From: Oscillospiraceae bacterium Zagget6
Lineage (GTDB): Bacteria; Bacillota; Clostridia; Oscillospirales; Oscillospiraceae
Direction of reading: 5' to 3'
NCBI GenBank assembly: GCA_001941075.1
Contig: MSHH01000079.1
Location: 1-33,304, forward strand
Length of the DNA: 33,304 nt
Under the pieces are notes generated by a model, which made no database searches, was not told the DNA's origin, and was given only the letters and a program-made list of their open reading frames with translations. Made by a program: the position numbers and the translations under genes. Of this stretch, positions 21,868 to 30,415 are shown one piece after another (within the stretch, counting starts at the first letter, position 1; every line of letters begins with the position of its first letter).

Positions 21868-22992
21868 TTACTTCGCCCAGTTGCCGGTGGCCTCGGCGGT
21901 CAGGTAAGCGTTGATGAACCCGTCCAGGTCGCCGTCCATGACGGCGTTGATGTTGCTGGTCTCGTAGGCGGTGCGCATGTCCTTGACCATCTGGTAGGGC
22001 ATAAAGACATAGGAGCGAATCTGGCTGCCCCACTCGATTTTCATCTGCACGCCCTTCAGGTCGGAAATTTTCTCCGCGTGGGCCTGCATTTGCAGCTGCA
22101 CCAGCTTATCCCGGAGCATCCGGTAACAGGTGTCCTTGTTCTGGAACTGAGAGCGCTCCTGCTGGCTGGACACCACAATGCCGGTGGGCTTGTGGATGAG
22201 CCGGACGGCGGAGGAGGTCTTGTTGATGTGCTGGCCGCCTGCGCCGGAGCTGCGGAACACCTGCATTTCCACGTCCTCGGGGCGGATGTCCACCTCTACG
22301 TCGTCGGGCAGGTCGGGCATGACCTCCACTGCGGCGAAGGAGGTCTGCCGCCGGGCGTTGGCGTCGAAGGGGGAGATGCGCACCAGACGGTGGACGCCGT
22401 GTTCGCTGCGGAGGTAGCCATAGGCGTTCTCGCCGGAGATCATCAGCGTGGCGGTCTTGATGCCCGCCTCATCGCCGTCCTCGTAGTCCAGCGTCTCACA
22501 CTTGAAGCCCCGGCGGTCCGCCCAGCGCTGGTACATGCGGAACAGCATGGCGGCCCAGTCCTGGGCCTCGGTGCCGCCGGCCCCCGCGTGGATGGAGAGC
22601 ATACAGTCGTTGTGGTCGTACTCCCCCCGGAACAGGGTGGACAGCCGGGCGGACTCGATGTCCGCTTCCAGCGCGGCGTAGGTGGACTCCAATTCGTCCA
22701 GCAGCTCGTCGTCGTCCTCCTCTAGGCCCATTTCGCACAGGACCAGCAGGTCCTCCACAGTGGAGAGGCGCTTGTTCTGGGCCTCGATTTTGTCCTGGAG
22801 GTTCTTAATGCGCTGGGAGACCTTCTGGGCCTTTTCCATGTTGGACCAGAAATCCTCCGCCGCGCTCTGGGCCTGGAGCAGGTCCAGCTCCTGCTCGGCG
22901 GCCTCCAGCCCCAGGGACTTGCCCAGGTCCTCCAGCACCGGGGACAGATTGTGGAGTTTTACGCGATATTCATCAAACTTGATGGATGCCAT
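21868..22992 (-). CDS. prfB: Peptide chain release factor 2
   Basis: The 374-residue class I release factor for UGA and UAA contains the RF2 tripeptide SPF (VRISPFDANARR) for stop recognition and the GGQ motif (SSGAGGQHINKT) that triggers peptide release. Its length is normal. Many bacteria control prfB by a +1 frameshift at a UGA near codon 25, but here the N-terminal helical domain is read in one frame with no internal TGA, so that control is absent. GAGGG precedes the ATG by about six bases. A promoter is not obvious in the gap upstream. It is divergent from trxB. Confidence 0.97.
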   Translation of the reverse strand: MASIKFDEYRVKLHNLSPVLEDLGKSLGLEAAEQELDLLQAQSAAEDFWSNMEKAQKVSQRIKNLQDKIEAQNKRLSTVEDLLVLCEMGLEEDDDELLDELESTYAALEADIESARLSTLFRGEYDHNDCMLSIHAGAGGTEAQDWAAMLFRMYQRWADRRGFKCETLDYEDGDEAGIKTATLMISGENAYGYLRSEHGVHRLVRISPFDANARRQTSFAAVEVMPDLPDDVEVDIRPEDVEMQVFRSSGAGGQHINKTSSAVRLIHKPTGIVVSSQQERSQFQNKDTCYRMLRDKLVQLQMQAHAEKISDLKGVQMKIEWGSQIRSYVFMPYQMVKDMRTAYETSNINAVMDGDLDGFINAYLTAEATGNWAK

Positions 22993-23385
22993 ACTTTTCC
23001 CTCACCTTTTTACTACTTGCCATTTCGCAGGCATTTTAAGATATTGTTTCAACAATCACTTGAATTACCCAATGATGCAGTTCTACTTAATTTTTGTGTG
23101 GCGTTTTTCGCAGTTATGACTTACGTTCCGTAACTGACCGCCCCTCTTGCCTCCCCTGAAAGGGCAGGGAGGGGCAAAGCCCCGGAAGTGCCGCTTGACG
23201 GCGGAGGAGGGCCGCCGCCTTTAGGCAGTGGTGGAGGGGTTTCTGCCACATTGCTGACTCAAAGGGATAACCAGTTTAATTATTTGTTATCTTATCATCT
23301 CTCCCCCTCAAAGTCTATGGCAAAAGAGAACAAATTAAACTTTTTCGGGCGGATTTTCCAAGTGCATGAAAAACAGGAAAGAGTC
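22993..23385. other. Intergenic region between prfB and trxB
   Basis: No gene is supported here. It holds the prfB ribosome-binding site, a 14-bp perfect palindrome ATTGTTTCAACAAT (23043-23056) that might be an operator for prfB, the palindromic repeat copy 3, and then an AT-rich stretch with the repeat-associated module CAAAGGGATAACCA (about 23260-23275). I could not find a convincing prfB promoter. Confidence 0.6.
23141..23240 (-). repeat. Intergenic palindromic repeat, copy 3 (full length)
   Basis: This is the reverse complement of copy 2 with few differences. Beyond the AGGGGAGGCAAG end it shares GAGGGGCGGTCAGTT with copy 4, so the unit extends about 15 bases further than in copy 2. Confidence 0.8.
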
Positions 23386-23414
23386 TTGTTTTCCGGAACG
23401 GGGCAAGGTATAAT
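23386..23414 (+). promoter_or_regulatory. Promoter of the trxB-trxA-kinase operon
   Basis: TTGTTT (23386-23391), a 17-base spacer and TATAAT (23409-23414), with a start near 23421 and a short UTR of about 47 bases. Only weak dyads are visible around it. Confidence 0.65.
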
Positions 23415-23467
23415 AATCCTGTCGAAAAGACCCATACTAACATGAACGAAAGGCAGGGCAGGACGCT

Positions 23468-24310
23468 ATGGTCTACGACTGCATCATCATCGGCGGCGGC
23501 CCGGCGGGTCTCAGCGCCGCCATCACCCTCCGCCGCCGGAACCGCACCGCCCTGGTGATTTCCAATCCCACCGCCCGGAATCCCCTCTCCAAGGCGGAGC
23601 GGGTGGACAACTACCTGGGCCTGCCGGGGCTGACCGGGCTGGAGCTGATGGACAAATTTCTGGACCACACACAGCAGGCGGGGGCGGAGCTGCGGACGGG
23701 CAAAGTCCTCTCCGCCATGCCCTTCGACGGCTGGATGCTCACCGTGGGCAGCGAGGTGTTCCAGGCAAAAACGCTCATCATCGCCACCGGCGTGGCGCGG
23801 GGACAGAAATACCCCGGCGAACAGCGGCTGCTGGGCCGTGGGGTCAGCTACTGCGCCACCTGCGACGGGATGCTCTACCGGAACAAGCCGGTCATCGTGG
23901 TGGGCCGCAGCGCTGACGCACCGCTGGAGGCCAATTATCTGGCGGACATCGGCTGTCAGGTCACTTACGTCAGCCCATCCAAGCCGGAGGGCCTGTCCCC
24001 GTCCATCCCCTTTGTGCGGGCAAACCGGCTGGAGGTGCTGGGGGAGAACACGGTGGAGGGCCTGCTGGCGGACGGGGCAAAGCTGCCCTGCGCCGGGGTG
24101 TTCATCCTCCGGGAGGCGGTGGCCCCCACCGACCTGCTGCCCGACCTGGCCACAGAGGACGGGTACATTTCGGTCAACCGCCGGATGGAGACGAATTTGC
24201 CCGGTGTGTTCGCCGCCGGGGACTGCACCGGCAAGCCCCTCCAGGTGGCGAAGGCAGTAGGTGAAGGCCAGGTCGCGGCGGAATCCGCTGACCGCTGGCT
24301 GGAAGGGTAG
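23468..24310 (+). CDS. Thioredoxin reductase-like FAD/NAD(P) oxidoreductase
   Basis: The 280-residue flavoprotein contains the FAD-binding GGGPAGLSA (residues 9-17), the redox-active pair CATC (Cys129, Cys132), a second nucleotide-binding segment VIVVGRSADAP (about 145-155) and the C-terminal FAD motif AAGDCTGKPLQVAKAVGEGQVAA. It would reduce the adjacent thioredoxin. The second nucleotide site reads GRSADA rather than the usual GGGxSA, and the protein is about 30 residues shorter than typical TrxB, so the electron donor may be unusual (some clostridial relatives use ferredoxin); that is inference. AGGA lies six bases before the ATG. The TAG stop is the first part of a heptad array. Confidence 0.88.
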   Translation: MVYDCIIIGGGPAGLSAAITLRRRNRTALVISNPTARNPLSKAERVDNYLGLPGLTGLELMDKFLDHTQQAGAELRTGKVLSAMPFDGWMLTVGSEVFQAKTLIIATGVARGQKYPGEQRLLGRGVSYCATCDGMLYRNKPVIVVGRSADAPLEANYLADIGCQVTYVSPSKPEGLSPSIPFVRANRLEVLGENTVEGLLADGAKLPCAGVFILREAVAPTDLLPDLATEDGYISVNRRMETNLPGVFAAGDCTGKPLQVAKAVGEGQVAAESADRWLEG

Positions 24311-24342
24311 CGGCCAGTGGTTAGTGATTAGCGGCTAGCAGC
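24308..24342 (+). repeat. Heptad array beginning at the trxB-like stop codon
   Basis: Units TAGCGGC, CAGTGGT, TAGTGAT, TAGCGGC and TAGCAGC. The first TAG is the gene's stop codon. It is the same family as the arrays at 4221 and 25604. Confidence 0.8.
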
Positions 24343-24399
24343 CCGTGTGCAAAAATCAAAACAAATCAACCTCTATACAACAGAAAAGGAGTATTTATC

Positions 24400-24726
24400 A
24401 TGGCAGACATCATTCATTTTTCCGAAGAAGGCTTCAATAACGCTCTGAAACAGCCCGGCGTCATGCTGGTGGACTTTTGGGCGACCTGGTGCGGCCCCTG
24501 CCGAATGATCGCCCCGGCCATTGAAGAGCTGGCAAAAGACTATGACGGCAAGGTGCTGGTGGGAAAGGTGGACGTAGACCAGGAGCCGGGCCTTGCCGCG
24601 GAGTACGGCGTGATGAGCATCCCCAACGTGGTCATCTTCAAGGACGGCGACCAGGTGGACCGCAAGGTGGGGGCCATGCCCAAGGACGCTTACGCCGCCG
24701 CTCTGGACGAAGCTCTGGCCCTGTGA
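24400..24726 (+). CDS. trxA: Thioredoxin
   Basis: The 108-residue classical thioredoxin has the active site WCGPC (Cys31, Cys34) and the cis-Pro segment SIPNVVIFKDG. It reduces protein disulfides in the cytosol and is recycled by the reductase encoded just upstream. AAAGGAG precedes the ATG. The stop overlaps the start of the kinase gene (GTGA), so the two are translationally coupled. Confidence 0.97.
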   Translation: MADIIHFSEEGFNNALKQPGVMLVDFWATWCGPCRMIAPAIEELAKDYDGKVLVGKVDVDQEPGLAAEYGVMSIPNVVIFKDGDQVDRKVGAMPKDAYAAALDEALAL

Positions 24727-25508
24727 CGGAACCGGACGTTCCCCAGCAGGAGCTGGAACAGGTTTTTGCAGGCCGGTATGAAATTACCCGCCAGTTGGGA
24801 CAGGGCGGCCAAAGTCTGGTGTTCTGCGCCCGGCGGCGGTCTGACGGCGCCCTCTGCACCGTCAAGCAGGTGCGCCCGGAGGCCATTGCCGACCTGGAGC
24901 AAAACCTCCGCATTCTCCGGCGGCTGGACCACCCCCAGCTGCCCCGTTTTCATGAGCTGGGGCAGGGGGACGGGGCGCTTTACATCGTGCAGGACTACCT
25001 GCCCGGCGTCAGCCTGAAACAGATTTTGGAGAGCAACCGGCGCATGGGCGTCCCCGCCCGCTGGCCCAAGGTGCTGGGGTGGATGCGCTCCGCCTGTGAG
25101 CCGCTGGCGTATCTCCACGGGAGTCAGCCGCCCATCCTCCACTGCGACATCAAGCCCGCCAACCTGATTTTGCGGAAAGACGGGGCGGTCTGCCTGGCGG
25201 ATTTCGACATCGCCCGGGAGCTGACCGGTCAGGCCGTCCCCATCCGGGCCATGTCCATGGCCTACGCCTCCCCGGAGCAGAAGCAGTTCCTCCCCCTGGA
25301 CCAGCGGACGGACGTGTACTCCCTGGGGGTCACGGCCTTCCAGCTCCTCACCCATGAGCTGCCGGGAGAGAGCCTGTTTCATCGCCCTCTGCCCCGCCGG
25401 GTGGGGCGGCTGCTGAGCCGCTGTCTGGCGGCGAACCCGGAGCGGCGGTTTCGGTCGGTGGAGGAATTGCGGCAGGAGATTCAATTTGCAATGAATAATG
25501 TGCAATGA
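24723..25508 (+). CDS. Small soluble Ser/Thr protein kinase
   Basis: The 261-residue Hanks-type kinase domain has glycine loop GQGGQS (26-31), Lys48 (VKQV), catalytic loop HCDIKPANLIL (Asp142; HCD instead of HRD), DFD (160-162) in place of DFG, and SPEQ for the APE region. There is no transmembrane segment and no PASTA repeats, unlike PrkC. The catalytic Lys, Asp and Asn are kept, so activity is plausible. The GTG start overlaps the trxA stop by four bases. Coupling to thioredoxin suggests a redox-related role, which is inference. The last ten codons lie inside a heptad repeat array, so the C-terminal tail has been shaped by the repeat. Confidence 0.9.
   Translation: MTEPDVPQQELEQVFAGRYEITRQLGQGGQSLVFCARRRSDGALCTVKQVRPEAIADLEQNLRILRRLDHPQLPRFHELGQGDGALYIVQDYLPGVSLKQILESNRRMGVPARWPKVLGWMRSACEPLAYLHGSQPPILHCDIKPANLILRKDGAVCLADFDIARELTGQAVPIRAMSMAYASPEQKQFLPLDQRTDVYSLGVTAFQLLTHELPGESLFHRPLPRRVGRLLSRCLAANPERRFRSVEELRQEIQFAMNNVQ
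25479..25506 (+). repeat. Heptad array forming the 3' end of the Ser/Thr kinase gene
   Basis: Gene-strand units are ATTCAAT, TTGCAAT, GAATAAT and GTGCAAT; the last T is the first base of the TGA stop. ATTCAAT and GTGCAAT are exactly the units at the end of the cytidylate-kinase-like gene. Confidence 0.75.
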
Positions 25509-25533
25509 GGAAAAGCAATGCTTTCCCGTACAG

Positions 25534-25580
25534 AACGCCGCCCGGACGCAGGTTTGACCTGTCTCCGGGCGGCGTTTTGC
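25534..25580 (+). terminator. Terminator of the trxB-trxA-kinase operon
   Basis: The perfect 13-bp stem 25534-25546/25564-25576 (core CGCCGCCCGG), with an inner CAGGT/ACCTG stem, is followed by TTTTG. The convergent pheA transcript ends in the same gap. Confidence 0.9.
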
Positions 25581-25603
25581 TGTCTTTTGGTTTAACGCTG
25601 GTT

Positions 25604-25638
25604 CACTAACCACTAGCCACTAATCACTAACCACTAAA
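25604..25638 (-). repeat. Heptad array downstream of pheA
   Basis: Plus-strand units CACTAAC, CACTAGC, CACTAAT, CACTAAC and CACTAAA. On the gene strand (TTTAGTG, GTTAGTG and so on) the array begins six bases past the pheA stop. Confidence 0.8.
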
Positions 25639-25644
25639 CCCAGC

Positions 25645-26808
25645 TTAATCCGAACTCTTTTCGTAGTTGCCCAAAATGTGGAAACTCAGCGTCTCGTCGA
25701 TGAGCTGATGAATGACCGCGTCCATCCCCTCGTTGTGGAGGTTTCCGGCGAAGTCCGCGAAGAAGTTGTACTCCCAGCTTCTCCCCGGAATGGGGCGGGA
25801 CTCCAGCTTCAGCAGATTCAGGCCGTTGGCGGCGAACACCGACAAAATCCGGTGCAGACTGCCCTCCGTGTGGGGGACGGTGAAGATGACGCTGATTTTG
25901 TCCGCCTTCTTGCTGATGCGGGGCTTTTCTGCCACCACCACAAAGCGGGTGTAGTTGTTGGAGTTGTAGTTGATCTTCTCCGCCAAGATGTCCAGTCCGT
26001 AGAGCTTGGCCGCCCGGCGGCTGGCGATGGCGGCACGAGAGGGGTCGTTCAGCTTGGCCACCATTTTGGCGGAGGCGGCGGTGTTGGCCTCCACGTTCTG
26101 GTTCCACTGGGGGAAGGTGTTCAAAAACTCCCGGCACTGGGAGAAGCCCTGTTCGTGGGAATACACATCGGTGATGCTGCCCAGGCTGGAACCGGGGACC
26201 CCCATCAGGCAGTGTTCCACCCTCACAATGGTCTCGCCCACGATGGAGCAGCCATACTTGCCCAGCAGGTCATACACGTCATTGATGGAGCCGGTGGAGC
26301 TGTTCTCAATGGGCAGCACACCGTAGCCGCCCAGCCCCTCCCGGATAGCCACAAACACGCCCTCGAAGCTCCGGGCCGGGGTGCGGTCACAGTCCTCGCC
26401 AAAGAGCTGGATGGTGGCCTCTTCGCCGTAGGCCCCCGGCTGGCCCTGGTAGATGATGCGGTCCGACTCCGGGAACCAGTTGCCGCTGTTCATGGCCTCC
26501 TGGTACTCGCTGTAAGCCCGCTCCTTGGCGGGGCTCCAGGCGTTGATGAGCTTGGTCTGGATCATGCGGCTCTGGGCCATGATTTGCTCAAACAGGGCGA
26601 TAACATAGGGTTTCATCTCCGGGTCGCTGACCAGGTCGGTCTTGCCCCGCAGCACCTCGGTCTCCCGCCCGGAGTCCAGGATGGGCATTTGGGTGCGCAG
26701 CTTGTACATCCCCACCTGGCGGCAGCAGTCCATCCGCTCCTCGTAAAGGGCCACGATTTGACGGTCAATTTCGTCGATTTTGCCCCGCAGTTCGTCTAAT
26801 TCAGTCAT
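25645..26808 (-). CDS. pheA: Bifunctional chorismate mutase/prephenate dehydratase (P-protein)
   Basis: The 387-residue protein has a chorismate mutase domain (about 1-90, opening LDELRGKIDEIDRQIVALYEERM), a prephenate dehydratase domain (about 115-295, with YQGQPGAYGEEA, PIENSSTGSI and the NYTRFVVV motif) and a C-terminal ACT domain (about 305-380) carrying ESRP, part of the Phe-binding site. It converts chorismate to prephenate and then phenylpyruvate, the committed path to phenylalanine, and is usually inhibited by Phe. It is the last gene of the aro operon, so the operon's output is directed to Phe. The gap to aroC is about 30 bases. Confidence 0.96.
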   Translation of the reverse strand: MTELDELRGKIDEIDRQIVALYEERMDCCRQVGMYKLRTQMPILDSGRETEVLRGKTDLVSDPEMKPYVIALFEQIMAQSRMIQTKLINAWSPAKERAYSEYQEAMNSGNWFPESDRIIYQGQPGAYGEEATIQLFGEDCDRTPARSFEGVFVAIREGLGGYGVLPIENSSTGSINDVYDLLGKYGCSIVGETIVRVEHCLMGVPGSSLGSITDVYSHEQGFSQCREFLNTFPQWNQNVEANTAASAKMVAKLNDPSRAAIASRRAAKLYGLDILAEKINYNSNNYTRFVVVAEKPRISKKADKISVIFTVPHTEGSLHRILSVFAANGLNLLKLESRPIPGRSWEYNFFADFAGNLHNEGMDAVIHQLIDETLSFHILGNYEKSSD

Positions 26809-26840
26809 TTTCTCTTACCGATTCCTTTCCCTGTATGCAA

Positions 26841-27902
26841 TCAGATGCCCAGCAGCTCGCAGGCGGCCAGCGCCGCCGCCGCCTCGATGACCGGCACCGC
26901 CCGGTGGACCACGCAGGGGTCGTGCCGCCCCTCGATGCGGAGCTTGGCGTTTTGCATGGTGTCCAGGTTCACCGTGTCCTGCTCCTTGGCGATGGAGGGG
27001 GTGGGCCGGACGGCCACCGTGAAGGTGACGGGCATTCCGTTGGTGATGCCGCCGTTGACGCCGCCGTTGTAGTTGGTGCGGGTGCGCACGTCGCCGCCCC
27101 GCATATAGAGGGGGTCGTTCATCTGGCTGCCCCGCAGCCCGGCGCAGCCGTAGCCCACGCCGAAGGCCACGCCCTTCACCGCCGGGACTGCGAACAGCTG
27201 CTGGGCGAAGATGCCCTCCACGTTTTCGCCGTAGTCCGGCGCGCCCAGTCCGGCGGGCAGGCCCAGCACGGCGCACTCGATGACGCCGCCCACCGAGTCG
27301 CAGTCGTTCTTGGCGGCGAGAATGGCCTCCTGCATTTTCTGCCCCTGCTCGTCCACCAGAACGGGAAAGTCCTTGTGGGCCACGGTGTAAAACAGGTTGC
27401 CGGAGAGGGGATATGCCTCACTGTCGAAGGCGGCGTCCTCGATGCCCGCCACCTGCTGGATGTGTGCGCCCACCTTGACGCCCTCCTGGGCCAAAATCTG
27501 CTTGGCAATCGCCCCGGCGAACACCAGGGGGGCCGTCAGCCGGGCGGAGAAGTGTCCGCCGCCACGGTAGTCGTTGTAGCCCTGATAGCGCATAAAGCCG
27601 GAGTAGTCGGCGTGACCGGGCCGGGCCAGATCCTTGGTCTTGGCGTAGTCCTTGCTGCGGGTGTCGGTGTTGCGGATGATGGCGCAGAGGGGGGTGCCGG
27701 TGGTCATGCCCTCGAACACGCCGGAAAGAATCTCCGGCACGTCCGCCTCCTTCCGGGCGGAGGAGAGGGGGCTTTTGCCGGGGGCGCGGCGGCTCATCTC
27801 AAAGGCAATTTCGTCCATATCCAGCTCGATGCCCGACGGCACACCGGTCAGGGACACGCCCACGGCGAGGCCGTGGGACTCGCCAAAAATCGTGTGTTTC
27901 AT
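26841..27902 (-). CDS. aroC: Chorismate synthase
   Basis: The 353-residue flavoenzyme eliminates phosphate from EPSP to give chorismate and needs reduced FMN. Signatures: FGESHGLAVGVSLTGVPSG at the N-terminus, MTTGTPLCAIIRNTDTRSKDY, RPGHADYSG and GGHFSARLTAPLVFAGAIAKQ. Its length is normal. AAGGAG overlaps the aroA stop (TTAAGGAG), so the two genes are tightly coupled with a 12-base gap. Confidence 0.97.
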   Translation of the reverse strand: MKHTIFGESHGLAVGVSLTGVPSGIELDMDEIAFEMSRRAPGKSPLSSARKEADVPEILSGVFEGMTTGTPLCAIIRNTDTRSKDYAKTKDLARPGHADYSGFMRYQGYNDYRGGGHFSARLTAPLVFAGAIAKQILAQEGVKVGAHIQQVAGIEDAAFDSEAYPLSGNLFYTVAHKDFPVLVDEQGQKMQEAILAAKNDCDSVGGVIECAVLGLPAGLGAPDYGENVEGIFAQQLFAVPAVKGVAFGVGYGCAGLRGSQMNDPLYMRGGDVRTRTNYNGGVNGGITNGMPVTFTVAVRPTPSIAKEQDTVNLDTMQNAKLRIEGRHDPCVVHRAVPVIEAAAALAACELLGI

Positions 27903-27914
27903 GTCGCTCTCTCC

Positions 27915-29141
27915 TTAATCCCAGATGCTGAACTGTCCGCCCAGCCGGTAGTAATGTTCCCAAAAGCCGGGGTGGGACTTGGCGACGCTGCCCGCGTCCT
28001 GCAAAACCACCCGGTCAGTGGCGGCACTGGCCACCATCGCCAGCATCATGGCAATGCGGTGGTCGTTGTGGCTGTTCACCACGCCGCCGTGGAGCTGTTT
28101 CACCCCGGTGATGATGAGGGAGTCGGGAGTCTGCTCCACTTTGGCCCCCAGCTTGTTCAGCTCGGTGGTGACGGTATCCAGCCGATCACTCTCCTTGATG
28201 CGCAGCCGGGCGGCGTTGACGATCTTTGTCACCTGTCCGTCCCGGAGGGCCGCCCGTCCCGCCAGGGCGGGGACCAAATCGGGGCATTGCCGCACGTCGA
28301 TGACCACCTCGCCGGGCTGGTCCAGCAGCGCCTCCTGCTCCACGATGATTTTGTCCCCCTGACAGGTCATGGGGTTCATGTCGCAGACCTGAATGTCATT
28401 GCCCAGACCGTTGGCGATGATATAAAAGGCGGCGTTGGAGTAATCCGCGTCGATCATCACCGGCCCCTTGGCGGCCCGGTAGTGCTGGTTGCCGGGGATG
28501 TGCCAACCGGTCTCCGTCCGCTCCACCGTGACGCCGAACAGCTGCTGGGCCACGATGGTGGAGTCGATATACCCGGCGGATTCCAGCTCGGTGGTAAGGA
28601 CGATGTCGGAATCGGCCTCCAGCAGGGGCAGGGCGAAGAGCAGCCCCGTGATGAACTGGGAGGACACGTTGCCCGCAATGCGGAAGGTGCCGGGCCGCAG
28701 CTCCCCTTCTACCTCGATTTTGCCGTTGCGCCGCTCAAAGCGGATGCCCCGCTCCTGAAACAGCTCCCGGTAGGGCTTTTGGGGCCGCTCCATCAGCCGC
28801 CCCCGGCCGCTGAACACGCCGCCTCCCGCCACCACCAGGGCGATGGGGATGAGGAAGCGCAGGGTGGAGCCGGACTCGCAACAGTCCAGCTCCGGCAGGG
28901 GCCGCATTTTGCCCCGGCGGGCGTTGGCCCCGGTGATGATACCGCCGTGCTCCGCAGCCTCCGCGCCCAGGGCGCGCATACAGTTCAGGGTGGCGTGGAT
29001 GTCCTGGGAGAGCTGTAGGTTCAAAATCAGGCTCTCCCCCTCGGCCAGCGCCGCGCAGATGATGGCGCGGTGGGCCTGGCTCTTAGAGGGGGGCGGCGTC
29101 ACCGTCCCCTGTAGCTTGTGGGGATAAATCGCTAAATCCAT
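27915..29141 (-). CDS. aroA: 3-phosphoshikimate 1-carboxyvinyltransferase (EPSP synthase)
   Basis: The 408-residue enzyme joins phosphoenolpyruvate to shikimate-3-phosphate. Signatures: PPSKSQAHRAIICAALAEG near the N-terminus (Lys, Ser and Arg for substrate binding), then CCESGSTLRFLIPIAL in place of the usual LGNAGTALR. That second segment is the divergent form typical of class II-like enzymes, which tend to be less glyphosate-sensitive; this is inference. ARLRIKESDRLDTVTTELNKLGA and NSHNDHRIAMMLA are also intact. I place the start at 29141 (MDLAIYPHK) with AGGA about 11 bases upstream; the longer frame adds non-conserved residues. Confidence 0.95.
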   Translation of the reverse strand: MDLAIYPHKLQGTVTPPPSKSQAHRAIICAALAEGESLILNLQLSQDIHATLNCMRALGAEAAEHGGIITGANARRGKMRPLPELDCCESGSTLRFLIPIALVVAGGGVFSGRGRLMERPQKPYRELFQERGIRFERRNGKIEVEGELRPGTFRIAGNVSSQFITGLLFALPLLEADSDIVLTTELESAGYIDSTIVAQQLFGVTVERTETGWHIPGNQHYRAAKGPVMIDADYSNAAFYIIANGLGNDIQVCDMNPMTCQGDKIIVEQEALLDQPGEVVIDVRQCPDLVPALAGRAALRDGQVTKIVNAARLRIKESDRLDTVTTELNKLGAKVEQTPDSLIITGVKQLHGGVVNSHNDHRIAMMLAMVASAATDRVVLQDAGSVAKSHPGFWEHYYRLGGQFSIWD

Positions 29142-29237
29142 TTTTCTATCTGTCCTTTCCGCTCCGCACCCCTTTGTGCGGGTTCGGCAGAGACGCATCC
29201 CTGCGGGAACGCCCGCCGGCGGTCAATCTATACCTAA

Positions 29238-30308
29238 TTACAGTGCTTTAATTTGTTCCATCAATTCCGATTTTTTCAGCCGGACGGCCTCCGCCTTGCC
29301 CAGCTCGGGCAGCAGGATGACGCTGATGTCGCCGCCCTGTCCCTTTTTGTCCAGGCCCACGGCCTCCTCGTAGTCGGCCTGAGTGCAGGGGATGGCATCC
29401 GGCAGACCGAACTTTTTCACGATGGACTGAATTTTGCCGGGGACCTCCGCCGGGGTGACACCCATGTGAACGCCAATTTCCGCCGCCCGACACATCCCGG
29501 CAGCCACGGCCTGACCGTGGGTGTAGGTCTCGTAGTGGTACGCCTTTTCGTAGGCGTGACCCAGGGTGTGGCCGAAGTTCAAAATCATGCGCAGGCCCCG
29601 GTCATGCTCGTCCTGGAGGACCACCTCGGCTTTGATGGCGCAGCAGATGTGAATGACCTGCTCAATGGCCGCCATGACCCGCTCCCGGCTGCCGCACTGG
29701 TCCAGCATGTCGAAAAACTCCGCGTCCCAGATGCAGCCGTACTTGATGACCTCGGCCATGCCGTCGGCAAAGACCGGGTCGGGCAGGGTCTCCAGCACGT
29801 CGGGGTCGATGACCACCATCCGGGGCTGCCAGAAAGCCCCGGCCAGGTTCTTTCCGGCCTGGAGGTCAACCGCCACCTTGCCGCCCACGGAGGAGTCCAC
29901 CTGGGCCAAAAGGGTGGTGGGGATTTGGACGTAATCAATGCCCCGGAGGATGGTGGCGGCGGCAAAGCCCGCCAGGTCGCCTACCACGCCGCCGCCCAGG
30001 GCCACCACCGCGTCGGTGCGGGTCAGTCCGAAGGCCATCAGTTCCTCCCAGAGCCAGGCCAGCATCTCCGGGTTCTTGGAGGACTCTCCCGCCGGGATGG
30101 TGAACACCTTCACCTGGAACCGGGCGGCCTCCAGGCTGTCCACCACCCGCTGGGCGTACAGGGGACCGACGGTGCTGTCCGTCACCAAGGCAATGCGGGT
30201 GGCCCGCATCAGCACCACCCGGCACCGCTTGCCCACCGCGTCCAGCAGGCCCCGTTCAATCAAAATCTCATATTCTCTGCCGGGCAGAGCCACATTCAGT
30301 CGGTTCAT
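29238..30308 (-). CDS. aroB: 3-dehydroquinate synthase
   Basis: The 356-residue NAD- and metal-dependent enzyme converts DAHP to 3-dehydroquinate. Motifs: ALGGGVVGDLAGFAAATILRG (NAD binding), IPTTLLAQVDSSVGGKVAVDL, FADGMAEVIKYG and LNFGHTLGHAYE (metal-binding His). Its length is typical. The start at 30308 (MNRLNVALPG) is preceded by GGAAGGGAAG. It follows aroF in the same orientation with a gap of about 107 bases. A roughly 95-base spacer with short hairpins separates it from aroA. Confidence 0.96.
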   Translation of the reverse strand: MNRLNVALPGREYEILIERGLLDAVGKRCRVVLMRATRIALVTDSTVGPLYAQRVVDSLEAARFQVKVFTIPAGESSKNPEMLAWLWEELMAFGLTRTDAVVALGGGVVGDLAGFAAATILRGIDYVQIPTTLLAQVDSSVGGKVAVDLQAGKNLAGAFWQPRMVVIDPDVLETLPDPVFADGMAEVIKYGCIWDAEFFDMLDQCGSRERVMAAIEQVIHICCAIKAEVVLQDEHDRGLRMILNFGHTLGHAYEKAYHYETYTHGQAVAAGMCRAAEIGVHMGVTPAEVPGKIQSIVKKFGLPDAIPCTQADYEEAVGLDKKGQGGDISVILLPELGKAEAVRLKKSELMEQIKAL

Positions 30309-30415
30309 GACGCTTCCCTTCCGGGGCAGCAATGCACAGGCAAAACCAAACGATTTCCCGCAGCTTTCGCTTTCCCCTGCCATACTTTATCGGTTTAAAG
30401 CAAATTTGTCTGCTC

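Noticed and set aside
22900-22992. A programmed +1 frameshift in prfB
   Set aside because: The N-terminal region is one continuous frame with no early TGA, and the protein length is complete.
26835-29018. A 727-codon plus-strand frame opposite aroC and aroA
   Set aside because: It is the same kind of antisense shadow; the minus strand carries complete, motif-bearing aro genes.
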